64,000 nucleotides of DNA from Lentinula raphanica (Eukaryota > Basidiomycota > Agaricomycetes > Agaricales > Omphalotaceae): the NCBI GenBank assembly GCA_027919835.1, contig JANVFP010000002.1, positions 310,001-374,000 on the forward strand. Direction: 5' to 3'. Made by a program: the position numbers and the translations under genes. Below, one piece after another: positions 55,990 through 64,000 of this stretch. A model generated the notes under the pieces. That model was not told the DNA's origin. It did not search any database and worked only from the letters and a program-made list of their open reading frames with translations. Position 1 is the stretch's first letter; every line of letters begins with the position of its first letter.

Positions 55990-56856
55990 CCATTCTGAGC
56001 ACTTTGGTGAAAAAGTGTGCATAACTCCACACAGACTGGGCCCATATCATCACTAGGTCATAGTGGACAACTTGTAGGGGCAATAGAGCTCTGTATGCGT
56101 ACACAGTATAGTGGCAAGAGCTCTTGAGGGTAGCCAGCAATTAAGTGTATTCATGTACACATTAGGTATGATGAAGGTGAAGACCTTCATGTACATACCT
56201 GTTGTGATGAATAGTGCACTATAATTGCTGGGAGATGATCTGTTGTTTGCAGAGGCCTGCAGAAAGGCTCCCTACCCTTGGAATCCGCCTTCATGTCGAG
56301 GTTAGTACAATGTAGAGGCTTATCAGACATGATCAGAGCGCACTGAGACACCAAAAACCCAAGATCTAACAAAGGAATCAACTCCTAGAGTGTCTGATCA
56401 CCGTAGATCTGTCTGGATGTGCTTTGATGTCTGTTCAGTGTCTTGATGGTGAAAAATGCGAAATTTCATACCAGATTCCTGTATCTGAGACACCTCTGGA
56501 AGGCCTATAGTCTGTACAGATGGAGGAATGTGCTGGATAGTGAAATCAGGGCTCAAATAGAGCAAGGGGACATGCAGGCAGCCTCACCCAGGTCAGAGAT
56601 GGTGGGGGAAGGAAAGGAAGAATGGGAGATCAAAAACTGATGGGCAAACTCGCTTTTACAGGCCTCTGCTCAGACCTCTGGCACCTGTAACAGCCACCAT
56701 CAGGACCAGATCAACCCCATCATGATATGCCTGATGCATGTGAAGATGGGACCATGTGCAGCTATCAGCTGATGATCCAAGCGCCCCATAAGCGCTGGGA
56801 ATGTCCGAAATATCTCCAGAGATCCATGTGATGTGTCTAGGCATGGTCCAGAATGA
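55990..56856 (-). mobile_element. two reverse DIRS-like fragments
   Basis: 55990-56299 is the outer leader ending in an inverted left terminus (CTTCATGTCGA). 56300-56856 is an internal piece from the TTAGTACAATGTAGAGG word to the CAGAGATCCATG region, cut by the left terminus of unit 2. No coding content. Confidence 0.7.
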
Positions 56857-58028
56857 TCGACATGAAGGCGGATTCCAAGGGTAGGGAGCCTTTCTGCAGG
56901 CCTCTGCAAACAACAGATCATCTCCCAGCAATTATAGTGCACTATTCATCACACCAGGTATGTACATGAAGGTCTTCACCTTCATCATACCTAATGTGTA
57001 CATGAATACACTTAATTGCTGGCCACCCTCAAGAGCTCTTGCCACTATACTGTGCACGCATACAGAGCTCTATTGCCCCTACAAGTTGTCCACTATGACC
57101 TAGTGATGATACCCAGTCTGTGTGGAGCTATGCACACTTTTTCACCAAAGTGCTCAGAATCTTCTGATAGAGCTTTTGATTTACATTTCGCTCTACACCA
57201 TGCAGCTCTGGATGGATCCCTTAGGTGTCTTAAGTGAAAATGTGCGGCTCCACGTCCTCTTCGGGATGAGAACAAATTTGAAGGCATTTGGTTCACTGGT
57301 TCTCCCGCAATCATCATTTCGAGTTGCACACTCAAAACACAAAAAGCGGACTTGAGTGTTATTTCACTCCCAGAGTCTCTAGATCACTCTGGACCATGCC
57401 TAGACACATCACATGGGTCTCTGGATATATTTCGGACATTGCCAGCGCTTATGGGGCGCTTGGATCATCAGCTGATAGCTGCACATGGTCCCATCTTCAC
57501 ATGCATCAGGCAAATCATGATGGAGTTGATCTGGTCCTGATGGTGGCTGTTACAGGTGCCAGAGGTCTGAGCAGAGGCCTGTAAAAGCGAGTTTCATCAT
57601 CAGTTTTTGATCTCCCATTCTTCCTTTCCTTCCCCCACCATCTCTGACCTGGGTGAGGCTGCCTGCATGTCCCCTTGCTCTATTTGAGCTCTGATTTCAC
57701 TATCCAGCACATTCCTCCATCTGTACAGACTACAGGCCTTTCACAGGTGTCTCAGATACAGGAATCTGGTATGAAATTTCGCATTTTTCACCATCAAGAC
57801 ACTGAACAGATACCAAAGCACATCCAGACAGATCTAAGGTGATCAGACACTGCAGAAGTTGATTCCTTTGTTAGATCTTGGGTTTTTGGTGTCTCAGTGC
57901 GCTCTGATCATGTCTGATAAGCCTCTACATTGTACTAACTCTTATCTACATAGATCTAACCTTGATCTGCCTGTTTTTCCTTCATCCTCCTGCTCTCCCT
58001 GAGCACCATCTTCATCTCAACACTCTGT

Positions 58029-59786
58029 ATGGCTCCCCATCGCTCTGAATCACCAGATCCTCTTGCTATCCATGCTGCTACACCCTCCATGTCCAAATCT
58101 AGCCAGATCCATGCTGATCAGGCCTCATCCAAGCCCTTCAGACACCTTGATCTTGCTCAAACTCTTCCCAAATCCTTATCCACCAAGATCAGAGCAGATC
58201 AGAGTGCTTCTGAGGCCTCTAACTCCCTCAATCCTGCACAAACTCGCCTCAAACCCTTATCTGATCAGATCAGGCCAGATCAGGCCAGATCAAAGTTGCT
58301 CCCTTCTTCTCAAAAGTCCTCTACCATGTCCTCTCACTCTCAGATCCCCTCTAGCTCGCTTCCTGGGCGCTCCATGGGCGCTTCTAGCTCCTCTAAACAG
58401 GGTAGAGCTCATGTCCACTTTAGGTCTGTGTCTCCTCATCCCTCTGATGTTCCATCTTCCTCTGCTGCTCCCCACTTGTCACCTCCTCCCTCCCTTGCTG
58501 CCAGGCTCTCTGATGACCCTGAGCAAGCTCTGGAGTTTCAGGCAGTCAGTGAACAAGCCAGGACTTTGCAGGAAGTTGTTGAACAGTTCAGAAATGAGGA
58601 GATCAATGCTATGGAAGCCTTTAGGGCTATTAGAGATATATCATCCAATGATCCTGTTGTATCCCAAGACTATGTGTCTCAGATCATGGATATTCAGAGA
58701 GAGACCAATCAGTTTAAGAGAGACAAACTCAAAGGGAAGGAGGCTGCTGTTTCAGCAGATCAGACTGCTGTCTCTCATGAGGATGCTGTCAATGAGGCTG
58801 CTTGGGCTAGCATGCAAGCCCAGATTCAGGACTTGGATGCTGAGCAAGCTCAGCTTGACTCTGGCACTTCTGCTCAAGATTCAGAGCCTATTCTACAGGC
58901 TGGGAGAGATGCCTTGGCTAGGCTTCTTGCCTCTCCTTCACAACCTACTGCTACTGCTTCAATGCTTCCTGCTGCACTTCTTGAAGCTGCTCCTCACTTG
59001 GCCCATTTGTCAGGGCCTACATCTCTTCCTGCTCATGTGCAGAAAACTTGGGAGCTCAAGAATCTATTTGCTGCTGAGAGCAATCTGGACCCTGTTGTAT
59101 CACTGTTGGCTGCTCAGCCTTTCTCTGACCCTCTCCCTGTCTCTTTGCTGCGTCTCATTGTCAAGGACCGCTTTGTTGACTTTGACAAAGTCTATGCTGC
59201 ACTGGTCAGCTTCTCCTCATCTACTTATGATGATAGCAGAGACTTTGGGTCAGAATACAAGCTGGTTCGTAAGGATCAAGTACTCAAGTCTGTTCCTGTC
59301 ACTTCTGAGTCCCAGTGGCTCCGAGTTTTTGATGCTTGGACTGCTCCATTGCTCAAAGTTTATCCACATCGAAAAATTGAGCTGGAGACATACAAATCTC
59401 AAATCATGGAGTACTTTAGATCTTCCCCTTATGATCCATCTATTGCTATCAGGGTTGATAAAGAAGCTAGGCAGAAGGCCGCCAACACTCCATTTGATCT
59501 GGGCAATCCAGAGAGCTTCCACACTCTTCTGCTCAAAGAGTTGTTATCTGCTAGAAAGAGGCCTTCTGGTGGTGGCCAATCTTCTTCCTCTCCCAGTTCA
59601 AAGCGTCGTGACACACCTTGTATACTCTGGAATGAGAAGAGGTGTTCAGAGCCCTGTCCTAATAACAGGAAGCATGGCTACTGCAGTGAGTGTGGGGAAC
59701 AGCACAGAGCCATTGACAACCAGTCCTGCTATGACCAGCTCCAAAAGCGTCGCAGAGAGAGTAGAAAGCGCTCTTCAAGGGCCTAA
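58029..59786 (+). CDS. Gag (ORF1) of unit 2, intact
   Basis: 585 residues starting MAPHRSESPDPLAIH, preceded by a pyrimidine-rich leader end. The N-terminal third is Ser/Pro/Gln-rich and disordered-looking. The middle is Ala/Leu/Gln-rich with helical heptad-like spacing (EVVEQFRNEEINAMEAFRA). A conserved LRLIVKDRFVDFDKVYA block follows, then a C-terminal zinc-binding cluster CILWNEKRCSEPCPNN...CSECGEQH and a basic tail RRRESRKRSSRA. The cluster has a C-x7-C-x3-C pattern, not a CCHC knuckle. It should package the element's RNA. Confidence 0.88.
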   Translation: MAPHRSESPDPLAIHAATPSMSKSSQIHADQASSKPFRHLDLAQTLPKSLSTKIRADQSASEASNSLNPAQTRLKPLSDQIRPDQARSKLLPSSQKSSTMSSHSQIPSSSLPGRSMGASSSSKQGRAHVHFRSVSPHPSDVPSSSAAPHLSPPPSLAARLSDDPEQALEFQAVSEQARTLQEVVEQFRNEEINAMEAFRAIRDISSNDPVVSQDYVSQIMDIQRETNQFKRDKLKGKEAAVSADQTAVSHEDAVNEAAWASMQAQIQDLDAEQAQLDSGTSAQDSEPILQAGRDALARLLASPSQPTATASMLPAALLEAAPHLAHLSGPTSLPAHVQKTWELKNLFAAESNLDPVVSLLAAQPFSDPLPVSLLRLIVKDRFVDFDKVYAALVSFSSSTYDDSRDFGSEYKLVRKDQVLKSVPVTSESQWLRVFDAWTAPLLKVYPHRKIELETYKSQIMEYFRSSPYDPSIAIRVDKEARQKAANTPFDLGNPESFHTLLLKELLSARKRPSGGGQSSSSPSSKRRDTPCILWNEKRCSEPCPNNRKHGYCSECGEQHRAIDNQSCYDQLQKRRRESRKRSSRA

Positions 59787-59916
59787 ATCACTGGCTGGTA
59801 CAAAGCATACTCTGGACTCTGCCCAATCTGCTTCAAATCCACGTTTTAGACGTGGTTATCTATGGTCTTCTTCTAGTTCATCTTGTAATATTATTCCTCC
59901 CAGTATCACATCTACA

Positions 59917-61644
59917 ATGACTGCACCTCCTCTACCTTCACCTCCTGAACATCTTTTGAACAATCTTCAAATTCTTGCCACTTTGCACTCTATGTCTAGT
60001 TATATCAAAGTTGAAACTCCCTTCAATGTGGATCGCTTGGAACTCCTCTTATCCACTCATCCCAATCAGCCCTTTGTTGCTTCTGTAATCCGCTCTCTGA
60101 GAGAAGGATTCTGGCCTTTCTATGAAGCAGAGTGGGAAGAGGAATGCAAGCAGAAAGTAGAGAACTATGTCACTGAGGAAGTGGACATTGCTGCACTCAA
60201 AGCTCACAGAGATCAGGAAGTAGCTGCTGGGAGGTGGTCAGAAGCACTACCAGAAGACTTTGTACTCTTACCTGGCATGAAAGTTTCCCCTATGTTTGTA
60301 GTCTGGCAGAAGGGGAAAGCCAGAGTTGTCATGGACCAAACTGCATCAGGTCTTAATGATGGTATTCCTAGGGATGAAGCCAAAGTCAAATATGATGACA
60401 TGCACACTTTTGGCCAGGTGCTCAATGATGTTATCAAGGAGCACCCTAATGAGGAGCTTGTACTATTCAAGAGTGATGTAGCTAAAGCTTTCCTCAATCT
60501 CCCTGCTCATCCTCTTTGGCAACTGTGTCAAGTTGTATCTGTTGAAGGAAGATTTCATATTGTCAGGAGATTAGTCTTTGGAACCAGAACATCTCCTCGC
60601 TGTTGGTGCTCTGTATCTGCACTACTATGCTGGTTTGGGACTGAGAAGCTAGGAATCCCTAATCTACATGTCTACATGGATGATTTCTTTGGCTGGGACT
60701 TCAAGAGGAATCTAATCACCTTTCATGGCAAGAAGTATCCCAAGAGACAAGTACAGCTTCTAGTCTTTTGGGACATGATTGACTGCCCCTATGAAGACAG
60801 AAAGCAAGATTGGGGAGTCTGGCTGTTAATCATTGGCTTCTTGACAGACATCATGAAGGGTTCCATTTCTTTGACTCAAGAATCCATTGATGGACTTGTT
60901 GAAGCCATCCACACATTCCTCTCATCCCCAAACCGTAAAGCTGCACTCAGAGACTGGCAGCATCTGACAGGTTCTCTAAACTGGTCACTCAATGTTCTTC
61001 CCTGGGCTAGGCCTGCTCTCACTGAAATGTATCGCAAAATGAGTGGGAAGACACTCCAATTTCGTCACATCCCTATCAATGGTGAAGTGCATAGAGACCT
61101 GACTTGGTTCTCTGAGATGCTCAAATCTGCCATTGGGATACGATTTGTAGATGCCCAAGCATGGAGTGACAGTGAAGCAGACTTTGTGTGTTGGACTGAT
61201 GCAAGCAATATTGGCCTCTCCTTTGTCTATGCCAGTAATGGGTTTTGCTATCAAGTGCATCCTACTCCTGGCAGCCCAATTGTAGACATCTTCTTTAGGG
61301 AGCTAATGGCTATTCTATCAGGACTTCATCATATTGCTTCAAAACCTAGTCCACCCAAGAGAGCTCTCTTCTTTTCAGACAGTCTGGATTCTGTACAAGT
61401 TCTCAGCTCTCTTGCAGTCAAAGAATCATCACACAACTCCATCCTTCTTGCTATTGCTGGTATAGTTCTCAAGACTGGTATTGACATCAGAGTTCGTCAT
61501 ATTCCTGGCAAGGATAACATCAAGGCAGACCTTCTATCTAGACTTCTACTGGATGACTTCAAGCTCCAGTTCCCCTCCTACCGCGTCCGCACTTTTGAGC
61601 CTCCAAGAGAGCTACTGCCGGCGCGATGGAGAGAGTCCTTTTAG
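59917..61644 (+). CDS. reverse transcriptase-RNase H (ORF2) of unit 2
   Basis: It matches ORF2 of unit 1 with a few substitutions (SEMLKSA for SDMLKSA). The YMDD box and all three RNase H acidic residues are intact. The chosen ATG (MTAPPLPSPPEHLLNN) lies 131 b after the Gag stop. The same frame is open back to 58063 across all of Gag, so a +1 shift or re-initiation could produce a longer protein. The last 19 b overlap ORF3. Confidence 0.9.
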   Translation: MTAPPLPSPPEHLLNNLQILATLHSMSSYIKVETPFNVDRLELLLSTHPNQPFVASVIRSLREGFWPFYEAEWEEECKQKVENYVTEEVDIAALKAHRDQEVAAGRWSEALPEDFVLLPGMKVSPMFVVWQKGKARVVMDQTASGLNDGIPRDEAKVKYDDMHTFGQVLNDVIKEHPNEELVLFKSDVAKAFLNLPAHPLWQLCQVVSVEGRFHIVRRLVFGTRTSPRCWCSVSALLCWFGTEKLGIPNLHVYMDDFFGWDFKRNLITFHGKKYPKRQVQLLVFWDMIDCPYEDRKQDWGVWLLIIGFLTDIMKGSISLTQESIDGLVEAIHTFLSSPNRKAALRDWQHLTGSLNWSLNVLPWARPALTEMYRKMSGKTLQFRHIPINGEVHRDLTWFSEMLKSAIGIRFVDAQAWSDSEADFVCWTDASNIGLSFVYASNGFCYQVHPTPGSPIVDIFFRELMAILSGLHHIASKPSPPKRALFFSDSLDSVQVLSSLAVKESSHNSILLAIAGIVLKTGIDIRVRHIPGKDNIKADLLSRLLLDDFKLQFPSYRVRTFEPPRELLPARWRESF

Positions 61645-62633
61645 AGGCCATGGGTGAGCAGAGAAAGAGACAAGGGCACTCTGCTCACCCTCCAATGGAC
61701 TTGCACAAGTTAGATGACTTGGTGTTATTCCTTCAAGCCCATGCCATTGAAAAGTCTACCAAACAGAACTATGCTACAGGTGCTAGAGATTACATCCACT
61801 TCTGCACCTCACACAAACTTGATCTGGATCCTACTCCATCCACACTCTCCAGATACATTGCCTACACATCCAGACACATTGCTTCTGGACCCAAATATCT
61901 CTCTGGTGCTTGTCACTTTCTCAAACAACTCTATCCTCACTTTGATGAGTCTCGTGCTCATCCTCTGGTTCAAGCTACAATCAGAGGATCCAAGAAAGTT
62001 AGAGCTGACCCAGTCAAGAGGAAGCCTCCTCTCCAAATATCTCATATCCAACTCTTTTATGACTCTCGTCATCTCTCTTATGATGATCTTCTGTTTGCAA
62101 CTCTCATGAGCTGTGGCTTCTATGGCTGTCACCGCATTGGTGAACTTACTGTTCCTAATCAGCAAGCTCTGCGTGACTGGCGTAAGGTGATCAAGCGGGC
62201 CTCTCTCAAGTTTGAGAATGGCAGAGCTGGTTACCACTTGCCTTATCACAAGAGTGATCCTTTTTACCACGGAACAGATATTCTCCAAAGTCATCAAGCA
62301 GTGGCCAGTCCTGTGTCTCTACTAAAGGAATACTGTACTATCAGAGACAAACTACATGGAGCCAGGCCTGCATTGTTCCTCTGTGAAGATGGAACACTCC
62401 CCTCTAGATCCTGGTTTGAATCTAGGTTCTTTGCTTATGTTGGTAGTGAGTTTGGTGGACATTCACTCAGAGCTGGTGGTGCAACCTTCTATGCCAGACT
62501 TGGTCTTTCAGAATCTGTGATAATGGCCTTGGGACGTTGGTCTTCTACAGCTTGGAAAATATATATCAGAGACAATCCTACAGTAAGGGCAGAACTACAA
62601 CTAGCTTCAATCAAACAAGCCCAAAGATCTTGA
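61626..62633 (+). CDS. tyrosine recombinase (ORF3) of unit 2
   Basis: 335 residues. R-H-x-x-R-Y landmarks are as in unit 1 (CHRIGEL, GHSLRAGG, TAWKIYIRDNP), and the full N-terminal YATGARDYIHF segment is present. This is the best candidate in the window for the enzyme that moves both the autonomous and the 1,315-bp elements. It shares its start with the end of ORF2, suggesting coupled translation. Confidence 0.92.
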   Translation: MERVLLEAMGEQRKRQGHSAHPPMDLHKLDDLVLFLQAHAIEKSTKQNYATGARDYIHFCTSHKLDLDPTPSTLSRYIAYTSRHIASGPKYLSGACHFLKQLYPHFDESRAHPLVQATIRGSKKVRADPVKRKPPLQISHIQLFYDSRHLSYDDLLFATLMSCGFYGCHRIGELTVPNQQALRDWRKVIKRASLKFENGRAGYHLPYHKSDPFYHGTDILQSHQAVASPVSLLKEYCTIRDKLHGARPALFLCEDGTLPSRSWFESRFFAYVGSEFGGHSLRAGGATFYARLGLSESVIMALGRWSSTAWKIYIRDNPTVRAELQLASIKQAQRS

Positions 62634-62844
62634 CACTGTACAATAGTATTATTGTAACACCATCCAATCTGATATACAACCATTTACCTCGCGTCTCATT
62701 CACATTTTCTTTCACCACCATCCACCCCTCAACAACATCTCATAGCAATTATAGCCCTCCATGATCCGCTCTGAATGTTATGGGCTTTGGCCCAGTGTTG
62801 GCTAACTCTTACTTCCTGTCCCACCTGAGTGCAAAAGGCAGAGG

Positions 62845-64000
62845 TCGACATGAAGGCGGATTCCAAGGGTAGGGAGCCTTTCTGCAGGCCTCTGCAAACA
62901 ACAGATCATCTCCCAGCAATTATAGTGCACTATTCATCACACCAGGTATGTACATGAAGGTCTTCACCTTCATCATACCTAATGTGTACATGAATACACT
63001 TAATTGCTGGCCACCCTCAAGAGCTCTTGCCACTATACTGTGCACGCATACAGAGCTCTATTGCCCCTACAAGTTGTCCACTATGACCTAGTGATGATAC
63101 CCAGTCTGTGTGGAGCTATGCACACTTTTTCACCAAAGTGCTCAGAATCTTCTGATAGAGCTTTTGATTTACATTTCGCTCTACACCATGCAGCTCTGGA
63201 TGGATCCCTTAGGTGTCTTAAGTGAAAATGTGCGGCTCCACGTCCTCTTCGGGATGAGAACAAATTTGAAGGCATTTGGTTCACTGGTTCTCCCGCAATC
63301 ATCATTTCGAGTTGCACACTCAAAACACAAAAGCGGACTTGAGTGTTATTTCACTCCCAGAGTCTCTAGATCACTCTGGACCATGCCTAGACACATCACA
63401 TGGGTCTCTGGATATATTTCGGACATTGCCAGCGCTTATGGGGCGCTTGGATCATCAGCTGATAGCTGCACATGGTCCCATCTTCACATGCATCAGGCAA
63501 ATCATGATGGAGTTGATCTGGTCCTGATGGTGGCTGTTACAGGTGCCAGAGGTCTGAGCAGAGGCCTGTAAAAGCGAGTTTCATCATCAGTTTTTGATCT
63601 CCCATTCTTCCTTTCCTTCCCCCACCATCTCTGACCTGGGTGAGGCTGCCTGCATGTCCCCTTGCTCTATTTGAGCTCTGATTTCACTATCCAGCACATT
63701 CCTCCATCTGTACAGACTACAGGCCTTTCACAGGTGTCTCAGATACAGGAATCTGGTATGAAATTTCGCATTTTTCACCATCAAGACACTGAACAGATAC
63801 CAAAGCACATCCAGACAGATCTAAGGTGATCAGACACTGCAGAAGTTGATTCCTTTGTTAGATCTTGGGTTTTTGGTGTCTCAGTGCGCTCTGATCATGT
63901 CTGATAAGCCTCTACATTGTACTAACTCTTATCTACATAGATCTAACCTTGATCTGCCTGTTTTTCCTTCACCCTCCCTCCTCTCCCTTCTATTATGTAT
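62845..64000 (+). mobile_element. DIRS-like copy, cut by the window end
   Basis: Starts at a perfect left terminus directly after unit 2 and runs through the leader. At 63970-64000 it enters the non-autonomous centre (CACCCTCCCTCCTCTCCC), not the gag region, so it is probably another 1,315-bp element, this time in plus orientation and in tandem with unit 2. Confidence 0.85.

Larger units (their letters stand above)
56857..62844 (+). mobile_element. autonomous DIRS-like tyrosine-recombinase retrotransposon, unit 2 (5,988 bp)
   Basis: Complete from TCGACATGAAGG to GCAGAGG, followed head-to-tail by the next copy at 62845. Order: 1.17-kb leader, Gag, RT-RNase H, tyrosine recombinase, 210-b tail. 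All three frames are open. The word AGCAATTATAG occurs near both ends (near 56926 and near 62745), as CATCTC-N2-AGCAATTATAG, a candidate split direct repeat. GCAGAGG of the right end also occurs inverted about 35 b inside the left end. Confidence 0.92.

Noticed and set aside
61626..62633. Crypton element
   Set aside because: Cryptons have a tyrosine recombinase without RT; here ORF3 overlaps an RT-RNase H gene in two copies.
29100..64000. LTR retrotransposon (Ty3 or Ty1) array
   Set aside because: There is no DDE integrase and no protease; ORF3 is a tyrosine recombinase, and insertions lack 4-6-bp duplications.

Overview
The window reads as nuclear DNA of a filamentous fungus, most likely an agaricomycete basidiomycete. 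The genes carry short (about 50-60 b) GT-AG introns, and almost everything is transposon-derived or decayed. I see no prokaryotic features, no rRNA and no intact canonical tRNA. Very few host genes survive; the only plausible one is an orphan gene with a TATA box at 19572-20868 (-), and a small transposon interrupts it.

1-9.3 kb: a decayed Helitron Rep-type gene cut by short elements with CATCAGGAAAAAT termini, fragments of a fungal multigene family, a 766-bp hAT MITE with an embedded tRNA-like sequence, and a 2.4-kb near-perfect palindrome. 9.57-13.16 kb: a nearly complete PIF/Harbinger transposon with convergent Myb/SANT-like and DDE transposase genes, 3-bp TAA target duplications and matching terminal inverted repeats. 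13-21 kb: more pseudogenes and nested MITEs (a second hAT copy, a CACTA-like palindrome, a 1-kb CATCAGG element) and the orphan gene. 21-29 kb: tandem repeats, ending in a roughly 4.1-kb array of 12-bp CTATAG-core monomers that changes orientation three times.

29.1-64 kb: a dense self-nested cluster of one tyrosine-recombinase (DIRS-like) retrotransposon family. The 5,988-bp autonomous unit at 56857-62844 encodes Gag, RT-RNase H and a tyrosine recombinase; a second, slightly damaged copy spans 48721-55989. Four non-autonomous derivatives, each exactly 1,315 bp by coordinates and all in minus orientation, sit precisely and without target duplication inside other copies or, in one case, inside a transposase exon. 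Numerous partial copies join at element ends or at internal look-alike sites.

Nested in that cluster is an 8.9-kb MULE (39783-48689) with about 45-bp terminal inverted repeats and a 9-bp target duplication. It carries its own MULE transposase with a SWIM finger, a GRF-finger-like gene, and antisense fragments resembling two host genes (a DHX37/Ecm16-type DEAH helicase and an amino-acid permease), so it looks like an autonomous gene-capturing MULE.

The layers give a relative history: old Helitron and gene-family remnants with nonsense codons mostly explained by C-to-T change, then MITE and Harbinger insertions, then very recent DIRS-like amplification and self-insertion. All identifications come from reading motifs; no database search or alignment was run.
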